This document shows, one piece after another, positions 1-5,210 of a stretch of 9,022 nucleotides of DNA. Each line of letters starts with the position of its first letter. Position 1 is the stretch's first letter. The notes beneath the pieces are model-generated. The model was not told the origin of the DNA and did no database searches. It worked only from the letters and a program-made list of their open reading frames with translations. Made by a program: the position numbers and the translations under genes. This stretch comes from an uncultured Verrucomicrobia subdivision 3 bacterium (GTDB taxonomy: Bacteria > Verrucomicrobiota > Verrucomicrobiae > Limisphaerales > UBA11358): contig CAIXPZ010000133.1 in the NCBI GenBank assembly GCA_903921455.1, forward strand, positions 1 to 9,022. Reading direction: 5' to 3'.

Positions 1-249
1 ATGACCCTGCGCGACAGCGAAGGCGGCTTGAACGGCACCGGCGGCATCATCCGCGACATCAATTCCCAGCTTCGGTCGGTGGTCTCCAATCCGCAGGCGC
101 TCCAGCAAATCAACAACTACTGCGGCGTCAGCGGCTCGACCTACGAAGTCCACGCCACCGCCTCGGTCGGGCCGAGCCAGCGCGAGTTCATCGCCGTGAT
201 TTTCCGGGGCGGGGCCGCGATCCAGATTGTCGGCTTCCACCCGAAATGA
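1..249 (+). CDS. C-terminal end of a probable type II secretion GspK-like protein (5' end outside window)
   Basis: The reading frame is open from the first base and ends in TGA at 247-249, so the ATG at base 1 is probably an internal Met. The 82 visible residues contain a Gly/Asn-rich stretch, a single Cys, and a closing strand pattern (STYEVHATASVG followed by REFIAVIFRGG). That pattern resembles the end of minor pseudopilin GspK proteins, where the last beta strands read as S-x-x-Y-x-V-x-A-x-A and then a second strand. GspK caps the type II secretion pseudopilus in the periplasm. The assignment rests on this short tail and on no conserved catalytic motif, so it is tentative; another exported or pseudopilin-like protein is possible. 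The next gene starts 35 nt downstream on the same strand. Confidence 0.45.
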   Translation: MTLRDSEGGLNGTGGIIRDINSQLRSVVSNPQALQQINNYCGVSGSTYEVHATASVGPSQREFIAVIFRGGAAIQIVGFHPK

Positions 250-284
250 GTTGAATTCACGCCGCTGCCCGCTATCGTTGCCCC

Positions 285-746
285 ATGCGCGCGCTCTTGA
301 TTTTGCTGCTCACGCTCGGCCTTTTCGCCACCGCTCACGCGGCGGAGGCCGTCACCGGCCGCGTCGTCAAAGTGCTGCCGCTGCTGCTCGACCAGCAGGG
401 CCGCACCGCGCTGTCGCCGAGCCTGTTTGACCGCGACGCCTATCAGGCACAGTTGCGCGCGCACACCAACCAGGTTTCCGCCATCCGCTATGACGTGCAA
501 TGGTCCGCCAAAAACGCCGGCGAAAATAAATTGAAAATCCGCGTCGAACTCCGCGGCGTCGGCACGGCCAACCTGCCAAAACTCAAGACGCTCGAAACCG
601 AAGCCGCCCCCGGATTTTTCAGCCGATGGACCTCGCTCACCCTCGCCGGCGACGACTTCAAAAGTTTCGGCGCCGTCACCGCCTGGCGCACGACGCTGTG
701 GGCTGGCGACCAATTGCTCGGCGAGGAAAAATCATTTTTGTGGTGA
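285..746 (+). CDS. Small exported protein of unknown function
   Basis: This 153-residue protein begins with a clear Sec signal peptide: MRA, a hydrophobic Leu/Ile-rich core at about residues 4-15, then AHAAEA, with likely cleavage near residue 20. The mature part is about 130 residues, Cys-free, and has alternating beta-like strands (for example IRYDVQWSAK and KLKIRVELRGV), suggesting a small beta-rich periplasmic domain. I do not recognise the family. No convincing Shine-Dalgarno sequence precedes the ATG; the start was chosen because it gives the signal peptide. It lies 35 nt after the GspK-like gene and 12 nt before the next gene on the same strand, so the three may be co-transcribed. High-GC codon use matches a host core gene. 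Confidence 0.75.
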   Translation: MRALLILLLTLGLFATAHAAEAVTGRVVKVLPLLLDQQGRTALSPSLFDRDAYQAQLRAHTNQVSAIRYDVQWSAKNAGENKLKIRVELRGVGTANLPKLKTLETEAAPGFFSRWTSLTLAGDDFKSFGAVTAWRTTLWAGDQLLGEEKSFLW

Positions 747-758
747 ACTTCCCGCTGC

Positions 759-1283
759 ATGATCCCCGTCAAAATCTACTGTTATTGCGGCCAGAAATAC
801 GCCTTTGAAGTCCAGCCCGTGGACGGCCGGATGCCCGTGCCCGTCGCCTGCCCCGTCTGCAAACGCGACGGCACCGCCGATGCCAACCAGTTCATCGCGA
901 AGATTCTCAACGGCAAAACCCAGCCGCTCCCGCCGCCTGCCGTCAATTCACTTTTGAATTCCGTCCAGTCCAGCCTCGCGCCGCATCTGGTGGACGCGCT
1001 CAAGGATGCCGTCGTGCAGGAACTGGCCGCGCAGCGCCGTGAACTCCTCGCCGGCCAGCAGGCCGCCGCCGCCGAGCTGACCGAACTCGCGCGCCGACTC
1101 GAAGCCGTCCAGACGCCGATGCTCGAACGCCTGCGCGCCTACGAGCAGCGCATTGGGGAACTGGAAAAAGATCTTGCCGACCAGTCGAAGGAAAACCGCG
1201 AACTGCTGAAGCTGAAAATCGATTTGCTCCGCGAAAAAATCGAGACCGAGCGCAGCGCGAGCCGCATCGTGAATTTCAACTGA
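759..1283 (+). CDS. Zinc-ribbon plus coiled-coil protein of unknown function
   Basis: The product has 174 residues. The N-terminus carries a zinc-ribbon-like cysteine set, C8-x-C10 and C31-x2-C34 (IYCYCGQKY and ACPVCKRD), spaced as in small structural zinc knuckles. After a Pro-rich linker (about residues 55-62), residues from about 70 to 165 are strongly helical, rich in Leu, Glu, Ala, Gln and Lys with heptad-like spacing, and predict a long coiled coil. No enzymatic motif or membrane segment is visible, so it is probably a cytoplasmic scaffold, adaptor or oligomeric protein; the real role is unknown. It follows the exported protein by 12 nt. Its 3' end overlaps the 3' end of the convergent TPR gene by 8 bp (1276-1283), which leaves no room for separate terminators. 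Confidence 0.75.
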   Translation: MIPVKIYCYCGQKYAFEVQPVDGRMPVPVACPVCKRDGTADANQFIAKILNGKTQPLPPPAVNSLLNSVQSSLAPHLVDALKDAVVQELAAQRRELLAGQQAAAAELTELARRLEAVQTPMLERLRAYEQRIGELEKDLADQSKENRELLKLKIDLLREKIETERSASRIVNFN

Positions 1284-2184
1284 CCTTCACCCCGGACTTT
1301 TTCTCCTGCGCCAGCAAGGCGCGCTCGTAGCAATCCAGCGCCTCGTCATAGCGCCGCAGCCGGTTCAGCAAGCCGCCCTTGTGCAGATGCGCAATCGCCA
1401 GCGCGCCGTTCGCCGCGATGGCGCGGTCGCAGCTCGCCAGCGCCTCGTCGTTGCGTCCCAGTTTTTCCAGCGCCACGGCTTTTTTGACCAAAGCCTCGGC
1501 GTGTTCCGGCTGGCCCGCCAGAAATTTTTCCACCGCCGCCAGTGCCGGTTGCGGCTGGTTCGCGTCGAGCAGGGTTTGCGTTTCCGCCAGCGGGTCGGCG
1601 GCTTTCGCGGCGGCGACTTCCGGCAGATATTTCTGGCCGCTTTCCAGTTCGTGGATGCGTTTTTCCAGTTGCCCCACCACGTCCAGCAGCCGCGCGTTGG
1701 AGGTTTCCACCGTCGCGCGGCCCGGTGCGGCCAGTTGATGCACCGCGCCGTCGGCATTGGCGATGGCCGCGTGGTGCTGCGTGGAAATCTCCGCCAGTTG
1801 CGTGAACGCGCGCCATTGGAAATAGGCCATCAGCAGCATGATGCCCAGCCCCAGCAGCCCGAACGCGCCCGCCAGAAACAGCGTCAACTGCTGCGTCTTG
1901 CGCGCCGTCTCCGCGTCGGCGGTCCGCTGCGTCGCGACCGATTGCTCCAGCGACAGCAGCCGCGCCGCCAGCACGTCGGCGTTGCTTTTCGCGGCGTCCA
2001 CGGCCGCCTGCTGGCTCGACGCGATGGCGAGCTGCGTCGCGTGGATCTGCTCCTGGATTTGCAGGTAGTTGTTTGAAACATCGTCGCGCGTGAGGCCGGG
2101 AACGGCGTTGGTGTCCTCCGCCAAAACATTCGTTGCCAGCAGCAGGCCGGCGCAGACCGTCAAAAATTTCCGATGCAAGTTCAT
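1276..2184 (-). CDS. Membrane-anchored TPR-repeat protein
   Basis: The 302-residue product starts at the ATG at 2184-2182, which gives a good signal sequence (MNLHRKFLTV then a Leu/Ala core ending NVLA-ED, about residues 1-22). An in-frame ATG 27 codons upstream (2265) would bury that signal and is not preferred. Residues 36-100 are helical and coiled-coil-like. Residues 101-123 form one strong transmembrane segment (FLAGAFGLLGLGIMLL), and 165-185 are a second coiled coil. Residues 204-295 contain about three TPR units, with typical signatures such as KAVALEKLGRNDEALASCDRA and the following YDEALDCYERAL. TPRs mediate protein-protein contacts; the partner is unknown. There is no obvious Shine-Dalgarno sequence. 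The gene is convergent with the zinc-ribbon gene, and its upstream region runs into the REP-like cluster. Confidence 0.8.
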   Translation of the reverse strand: MNLHRKFLTVCAGLLLATNVLAEDTNAVPGLTRDDVSNNYLQIQEQIHATQLAIASSQQAAVDAAKSNADVLAARLLSLEQSVATQRTADAETARKTQQLTLFLAGAFGLLGLGIMLLMAYFQWRAFTQLAEISTQHHAAIANADGAVHQLAAPGRATVETSNARLLDVVGQLEKRIHELESGQKYLPEVAAAKAADPLAETQTLLDANQPQPALAAVEKFLAGQPEHAEALVKKAVALEKLGRNDEALASCDRAIAANGALAIAHLHKGGLLNRLRRYDEALDCYERALLAQEKKSGVKVS

Positions 2185-2287
2185 ACCAGAGGAAAACAGC
2201 GTGGCAGGTGGCGAAATGAAGTCAAGTTTCCGGCGGAAAGAGTTATTCGCAAAGCGGCATTTCAATTTGTGAATTATTGAAACGATG

Positions 2288-2408
2288 CGTCCCGCAGGGA
2301 CGGTCGAAACGGAATGTGATTTTCAGCCGTCCCGCTGGGACTCGTCGGTTTTGCGGCCAGAACCCGGCGTTCAAACGCCGGGCTATTTTCAAACCGTCCC
2401 GCTGGGAC
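2288..2408. repeat. REP-like palindrome cluster (left flank)
   Basis: Four short perfect or near-perfect palindromes follow one another. Three are GTCCC-N3-GGGAC stems (2289-2301, 2329-2341, 2396-2408). One is a longer stem, CCCGGCGTT-CA-AACGCCGGG (2363-2382), followed by CTATTTTCAA. The same two stem types, with the same CTATT tail after the long stem, recur at 7682-7762 and 8524-8707, so this is a dispersed family. It behaves like bacterial REP/BIME elements (short intergenic palindromes mobilised by RAYT transposases). No RAYT gene lies in the window. Confidence 0.85.
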
Positions 2409-2480
2409 CTGTAACGTCCGATTCAGCTCTAATAAAATAGCAAAAACGCCTGTAAATTCAAGGTTTATTCGCTTTAACCC

Positions 2481-2500
2481 GCCACTATTTTCCACTATCA
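2481..2500 (-). repeat. Two 10-bp iteron-like units near the left end of the island
   Basis: Read on the minus strand, 2500-2491 is TGATAGTGGA and 2490-2481 is AAATAGTGGC. They resemble the 10-bp units at 7539-7589 upstream of the integrase (consensus about GRATRGTGGC). They lie next to the left copy of the direct repeat. They are plausible recombinase or accessory-protein binding sites, but short and degenerate. Confidence 0.3.
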
Positions 2501-2510
2501 TTTTACTGTT

Positions 2511-2533
2511 TTCACTGACAGTTTCACTGACAC
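2511..2533 (+). repeat. Left copy of a 23-bp direct repeat (putative att-like boundary)
   Basis: Two TTCACTGACA-type half units in tandem (TTCACTGACA, then GTT, then TCACTGACAC) match 21 of 23 positions of 7602-7624 in the same orientation. The two copies enclose the whole accessory island and lie just inside the flanking REP clusters. This is the arrangement expected of attL/attR or of recombinase arm-type sites. The recombination point itself cannot be determined from one sequence. Confidence 0.45.
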
Positions 2534-2562
2534 TGCCAGTGCGCTTTTGTAAGCGATGGATT

Positions 2563-2582
2563 CCAAAGGTCACGACCTTTGG
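2563..2582. repeat. Perfect hairpin CCAAAGGT-CACG-ACCTTTGG
   Basis: Perfect 8-bp arms (2563-2570 and 2575-2582) enclose a 4-nt loop. No T-tract follows on either strand, so it is a poor intrinsic terminator and more likely a repeat or protein-binding palindrome. Confidence 0.5.
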
Positions 2583-2620
2583 CGCGGGTTCGGGCTGGCG
2601 TAAAGCCTGATGAATGAATT

Positions 2621-2648
2621 GCGGCTGAACCGGCAGAGGCTCAGCCGC
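2621..2648 (-). terminator. Possible terminator hairpin downstream of the 2672-3031 gene
   Basis: GCGGCTGA (2621-2628) pairs perfectly with TCAGCCGC (2641-2648), 23 nt beyond the stop codon of the leftward gene. On the minus strand it is followed by AATTCATTCAT, not a strong U-tract, so it is a weak terminator candidate. The rest of 2409-2671 shows no convincing gene. Confidence 0.3.
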
Positions 2649-2671
2649 GCGATTATTTTGGCGGTTGGTTT

Positions 2672-3031
2672 TCAAGCAGGCAGCACATCGGCGGGAAAAT
2701 AGGAGCGATACTTGGCGCGCGGGTCGGCGGGATGGATGCCGAACGGGTTGAAAGAGCCGCACGGATGCTGCCAGACGCCGCGCCGCTGATTCCAATGGAA
2801 ACCCAAAGCCCAAAGCAAGCTGGCCAGACCGGGCTTCCGGGCGGGCGAGACATCCAGCCAAACCCACTTGCCGACAACTTCCGCAACTTCGTATTGCTGC
2901 GGCAACTTTGTGCGCAAGCAATTCAAGACCGCATCCGTGGACAATCCACGATTCATCTGATGTTTTGAAACCGACGATGGCCGGACATTCGCCGGAGCTG
3001 ACGCTTCAATTGTTGAATTTGTTGTTTTCAT
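2672..3031 (-). CDS. Small island protein of unknown function with an LGFxWNxxRxxWxH motif
   Basis: The 119-residue product starts at the ATG at 3031-3029; another in-frame ATG lies 18 codons upstream (3085). The first 40 residues are Ser/Thr/Ala-rich and look disordered. The C-terminal 75 residues form a compact Trp-rich domain: QYEVAEVVGKWVWLDV, then LLWALGFHWNQRRGVWQHPCG, and finally DPRAKYRSYFPAD. The LGFxWNxxRxxW arrangement recalls small domains in plasmid and phage proteins (DUF5710-like, in which a similar motif ends in RxxWY). I do not recognise a function. The ATG is preceded by a run of nine A residues instead of a clear Shine-Dalgarno. No partner gene is adjacent; the upstream 376 nt are non-coding. 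Confidence 0.6.
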   Translation of the reverse strand: MKTTNSTIEASAPANVRPSSVSKHQMNRGLSTDAVLNCLRTKLPQQYEVAEVVGKWVWLDVSPARKPGLASLLWALGFHWNQRRGVWQHPCGSFNPFGIHPADPRAKYRSYFPADVLPA

Positions 3032-3407
3032 AGCTTTTTTTTTGAAACCGCTGTCCGTCACCCTGCCGTTTGCTGCTCGCTTCATTGAATGGGGAGACAG
3101 CGAGCCGCGCGCAGAAGCGCATTCATAATCCAGCGAAAGCTAAAACCGTGACAGTGGCGAAGTGGGAGAAGTGGCGACGCTGGCGCGGTTTTTGATCTCG
3201 CATCCAATATCGGCTCGGTGTCGGACTAGTGAGCAGCGAACGGTGGGGTGATGGCGGGCGTAAAAAAGGCGAAGACAAACAACCTGACTAACATCCCATT
3301 CAATTCAAACCCTGCCCGGAGTCTGCGGAAAATTGGCTCGGACGCGCCCCGGCAATTTGCGCGGGAGAGTCAACTTTCCGCAGTCTCCGTCAAATGTGGG
3401 GGCGTCG
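3032..3407. other. Intergenic region of the island, no supported gene
   Basis: The only notable structures are the long inverted repeat at 3318-3388, described separately, and a short 9-bp-periodic AGTGG-type stretch near 3150-3178 (GTGGCGAA, GTGGGAGAA, GTGGCGAC) that vaguely resembles the iteron-like units at the island ends. A rightward open frame at 3248-3436 has no recognisable protein features and overlaps the SRAP remnant and the inverted repeat. I see no tRNA or other RNA gene. Confidence 0.6.
3318..3388. repeat. Long inverted repeat (18-bp arms, 16/18 matching)
   Basis: The left arm 3318-3335 (GGAGTCTGCGGAAAATTG) and right arm 3371-3388 (CAACTTTCCGCAGTCTCC) pair at 16 of 18 positions around a 35-nt GC-rich loop. 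The loop itself can form a small CGCGC/GCGCG stem. It starts about 20 nt after the premature stop of the truncated SRAP gene. It could be a MITE-like insertion, a bidirectional terminator, or a structured RNA element. Confidence 0.65.
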
Positions 3408-3554
3408 TCAGGCGAACCCGTCGTGTTCCGGGATGATGACCGGTCCCAGGTCGGTGGGCCGGATGTCGCCGCGCGGCACAAAGCCGAAAACGAGGATTTG
3501 GTCGCGCAGCTTTAATTTGGCCTCGTCCTTGGTGTAGGTGTAGCGCGAACACAT
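3408..3554 (-). pseudogene. Truncated SRAP/YedK (HMCES-like) gene, N-terminal 48 residues only
   Basis: This short frame begins MCSRYTYTKDEAK, with the Met-Cys start diagnostic of SRAP-domain proteins, in which Cys2 becomes the catalytic nucleophile that crosslinks to abasic sites in ssDNA. It continues with FGFVPRGDIRPTDLGPVI, matching the family's RYNIAPTQ-x-x-PV segment in altered form, and stops at TGA (3410-3408) after EHDGFA. Full SRAP proteins have about 200-230 residues, including a WGL/WG motif, a catalytic Glu and a His; all of these are missing, and I find no continuation in other frames. It lies 17 nt downstream of the ImmA-like gene on the same strand, as if once the third gene of that operon. 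It is probably non-functional as an SRAP enzyme. Confidence 0.7.
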
Positions 3555-3571
3555 GGCGGCAGGCTACAAAA

Positions 3572-4111
3572 CTACAATGCCCGGAAGGCAGCTCGAAACG
3601 GCCAAAAAATCTGATGTGCGAATTTTCGGAAGCGCAAAATTGTGAACAAAAAATCAGTCGTCAAAGTTATGCAACCTTCGCTGAAAATTTTAGACGGGTT
3701 CCTTTTTTGGTAGGCAAAATATTCCAAACCTTTCCCCCAAAAAGCCAACATCATCAACGCTCGATGTTCCAAATCGAGTTGCAAAATTCGATTTTTGATC
3801 TGCTCTGGCGCATCATCGAGCAATTTCCACCGCCTGGCCGAATTCAACACCATTGAATCTAATCGTAATTCCTGACGTAACCGGGAAACTTCCCGGGAAA
3901 TGGCGTAACTCTGTTCAACTCCGTGCAAGCTGGAATTTACGGCGATGAAGCGTGGCGTTTCGTGCCGGTCCAGAAACCCGTCAACACTAGCCGGCAATTC
4001 TGGGGCATATTCAACCGCCAAACCGTGGTTGTTGGCGATGTCGTTCAGCGTCACGGAGTAGAATTTCCGCAGATCTTCGCGGATTTGCTTCCATTTTTGA
4101 GCAATGTTCAT
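3572..4111 (-). CDS. ImmA/IrrE-like protein with degenerate metallopeptidase motif
   Basis: The product has 179 residues. Its layout follows the ImmA/IrrE family: an N-terminal helical part with a LAVEYAPELP strand, then FIAVNSSLHGVEQSYAISREVSRLRQE (residues 55-81). There the family normally has a strand, Arg/Gln-rich turn and helix containing HExxH. Here that position reads R73-E74-V75-S76-R77, so both zinc-binding His residues are Arg and only the Glu remains. Active ImmA/IrrE proteins cleave a partner XRE repressor; this one is predicted to be catalytically dead, perhaps a binding-only regulator. The ATG overlaps the stop of the upstream XRE gene (ATGA, 4111-4108) and is preceded by GGAGG at 4120-4116, so the pair is translationally coupled. 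It may alternatively be a decayed gene, though the frame is intact. Confidence 0.7.
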   Translation of the reverse strand: MNIAQKWKQIREDLRKFYSVTLNDIANNHGLAVEYAPELPASVDGFLDRHETPRFIAVNSSLHGVEQSYAISREVSRLRQELRLDSMVLNSARRWKLLDDAPEQIKNRILQLDLEHRALMMLAFWGKGLEYFAYQKRNPSKIFSEGCITLTTDFLFTILRFRKFAHQIFWPFRAAFRAL

Positions 4112-4491
4112 GCTTCCTCCGGGTGATATTTTTTAGCGAGTTGCGATGCCGTTTCCAGAACCTTGGCGAAGTCTTCGTCGGTCAAAGGTTCCAGGGAACG
4201 AAACAATTCGCGGGTTTTCTCGTTTTTCTTGAAAATTGTGGCAACGGTGGCATCGTGCCGGCCGGCGGCATCAAAGAGAACACCCGGCTCAAGTTGTAAG
4301 GTTTTTTCCATGCGTTTGATGATTTTGTCAGCCGGCAGGCCGCGCTGGCGGTTGAGCAATCGCGACAGATAGGCGATGGAAACGCCGATTTGACGGGCGG
4401 CTTCACGCATTGTGAAACCCTGCTCGTCAATGGCGCGGCTCAACAGCCGGACGAACTGGTCCGGGGCCGACGTTGGTTCTTGGATTGTCAT
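4108..4491 (-). CDS. XRE-family transcriptional regulator (leftward repressor)
   Basis: The product has 127 residues from the ATG at 4491. Residues 11-65 form a Cro/CI-type helix-turn-helix (FTMREAARQIGVSIAYLSRLLNRQRGLP), with the usual A-x2-IGVS-x2-YLSRL recognition pattern. The C-terminal part (about 82-122) is helical, LFRSLEPLTDEDFAKV then LAKKYH, probably for dimerisation or contact with the ImmA-like partner. The ATG was chosen because a good -10 box ends only 8 nt upstream, giving an almost leaderless mRNA; ATGs further upstream overlap the promoter. It is co-transcribed and translationally coupled with the ImmA-like gene and divergent from a second XRE gene, as in CI/Cro or ImmR switches. 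It most likely represses both promoters in the 4500-4584 region. Confidence 0.85.
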   Translation of the reverse strand: MTIQEPTSAPDQFVRLLSRAIDEQGFTMREAARQIGVSIAYLSRLLNRQRGLPADKIIKRMEKTLQLEPGVLFDAAGRHDATVATIFKKNEKTRELFRSLEPLTDEDFAKVLETASQLAKKYHPEEA

Positions 4492-4499
4492 CACGCCAC

Positions 4500-4527
4500 A
4501 ATTTAGCATTTGCTCCCTGACAGTCAA
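4500..4527 (-). promoter_or_regulatory. Leftward promoter of the XRE/ImmA-like operon
   Basis: On the minus strand: -35 TTGACT (4527-4522), a 16-nt spacer containing CAGGGA (4519-4514), and -10 TAAATT (4505-4500). The predicted start lies at or next to the ATG at 4491, so the transcript should be leaderless or nearly so. The layout is identical, position by position, to the divergent rightward promoter. Confidence 0.65.
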
Positions 4528-4573
4528 CAAAAAAACGCCTTAAAGGCAAATAGTGTTTGCCTAACAGGGAACA
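4511..4573. promoter_or_regulatory. Dyad-symmetric operator region between divergent XRE genes
   Basis: Half-sites TG-N-TCCCTG (4511-4519) and CAGGGA-N-CA (4565-4573) are mirrored about 4542, the centre of the palindrome GCCTT-A-AAGGC (4537-4547). Each CAGGGA box sits inside the -35/-10 spacer of one promoter, an ideal site for repression by occlusion. A second inverted repeat, AGGCAAA-N5-TTTGCCT (4544-4562), overlaps the rightward -35 box. The likely ligands are the two XRE proteins. Confidence 0.6.
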
Positions 4574-4584
4574 CGCGCTAGAAT
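4557..4584 (+). promoter_or_regulatory. Rightward promoter of the XRE/ssDNA-binding/Rep operon
   Basis: -35 TTGCCT (4557-4562), a 16-nt spacer with CAGGGA (4565-4570), and -10 TAGAAT (4579-4584). The ATG of the XRE gene at 4596 is only 11 nt past the -10 box, giving a leader of about 5 nt. The 11-bp block CGCGCTAGAAT (4574-4584) recurs exactly at 5901-5911. Confidence 0.65.
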
Positions 4585-4595
4585 TTGAGAAATTT

Positions 4596-4901
4596 ATGAT
4601 CGTCAATTCAGTCACAAAATGGCGGCAGGCCAAGGGCGTTTCCAAGGCGCACCTGGCGCGGTATGTCGGTGTTGATCGTTCGTATGTGACTAAACTGGAG
4701 CAAGGCAAAATGCAACCGAGTGCCGAAATGATGTTTCGCATCGCCAAATATTTGGGGCAACCGCTTGAAGACGTGTTCCAGCACGCGCCTGCCAAAGCCG
4801 GCGGCCTTTTTTTTAGCGCACAAGTGATGCCTGACAGACAAACAATTTCCCATCCGTGCCCGGCTGCGGACAGGAACAGCAAACGATGCCGGAAACCATA
4901 A
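4596..4901 (+). CDS. XRE-family transcriptional regulator (rightward, Cro-like position)
   Basis: The product has 101 residues from the ATG at 4596. A TTG start at 4557 would lie in the -35 box and is rejected. Residues 3-62 are a complete Cro/CI helix-turn-helix: VTKWRQAKGVSKAHLARYVG, then VDRSYVTKLEQGKMQPSAEMMFRIAKYLGQPLEDVF. The last 35 residues are a Cys/Pro/Arg-containing tail of no known type. That tail is read through a run of eight T residues (4807-4814). Gain or loss of one T would end the protein within six codons, just after the HTH domain. It is the first gene of a rightward operon, with the next gene 13 nt downstream. It is divergent from the other XRE gene, and its position suggests a Cro-like antagonist or an activator of replication genes. 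Confidence 0.85.
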   Translation: MIVNSVTKWRQAKGVSKAHLARYVGVDRSYVTKLEQGKMQPSAEMMFRIAKYLGQPLEDVFQHAPAKAGGLFFSAQVMPDRQTISHPCPAADRNSKRCRKP

Positions 4902-4914
4902 ACTAAACAATAGT

Positions 4915-5205
4915 ATGATAATGACACTGACTGTGTTCAAGGAGGTCCACAACACGTGGCCGGCCAAGAACGGCAAACCCGCAGGCGAATCGTATGATTT
5001 GCTCTGCATGGACATGAGCAACCCGGCGGAACACCGCATGGAGGAAATGCTCTACTACCGGACCAAGGAGGATGAGCGCGCCAGGGTGTGGGGGAAATCC
5101 GTCGGGACGACCCTTCAGGTGGGCGTGGCCAAGATCCGCCACGGTGAAAACGGCGGCAAGGCCACGCTGCTGGGCGGCATCATCACCGAAGCCAAAAAGA
5201 TTTAA
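4915..5205 (+). CDS. Small protein, possible ssDNA-binding (gene V-like) protein
   Basis: The product has 96 residues from ATG 4915; an ATG at 4921 is also possible. It is a single small, mostly beta domain: TLTVFKEV, then KNGKPAGESYDLLCMDMS (residues 18-35), a charged helix-like stretch (37-57), and the closing strands GTTLQVGVAKI and GKATLLGGIITEAKK. The order of strands and a KxGKP-x-L-C-x-D pattern recall the gene V-type OB-fold ssDNA-binding proteins of filamentous phages, but similarity is weak and by eye only. The strongest argument is context: it is immediately upstream (5 nt) of an HUH rolling-circle Rep, where ssDNA elements commonly encode such a protein. I do not recognise a definite family. 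It has no clear Shine-Dalgarno and probably depends on coupling from the XRE gene. Confidence 0.6.
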   Translation: MIMTLTVFKEVHNTWPAKNGKPAGESYDLLCMDMSNPAEHRMEEMLYYRTKEDERARVWGKSVGTTLQVGVAKIRHGENGGKATLLGGIITEAKKI

Positions 5206-5210
5206 TCTTT
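5196..5210. repeat. Perfect 7-bp inverted repeat at the Rep start
   Basis: AAAGATT-T-AATCTTT spans the stop codon of the upstream gene (TAA, 5203-5205) and ends one base before the Rep ATG (5211), exactly where a Shine-Dalgarno would be. No SD is present. It may act as a binding site or a translational control element for Rep; its AT-rich short arms make a stable RNA hairpin unlikely. Confidence 0.5.

Noticed and set aside
141..713. 190-residue leftward open frame opposite the small exported protein
   Set aside because: It is antisense to a gene with a clear signal peptide and has the Arg/Gly/Gln-rich composition of a GC-rich shadow frame.
1381..2076. 231-residue rightward open frame
   Set aside because: It is the Gln/Arg-rich complement of the TPR protein, which has a signal peptide, membrane segment and TPR motifs.
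2288..2408. CRISPR array
   Set aside because: The repeats are short palindromes with irregular spacing and varied loops, without uniform repeat and spacer lengths or cas genes.
2274..2921. 215-residue leftward open frame
   Set aside because: It reads through the REP palindromes and part of the small island protein in another frame; no recognisable domain, and the 119-residue frame is better supported.
4557..4595. TTG start extending the rightward XRE protein by 13 residues
   Set aside because: It would begin inside the -35 box of its own promoter; the ATG at 4596 starts a complete HTH domain.
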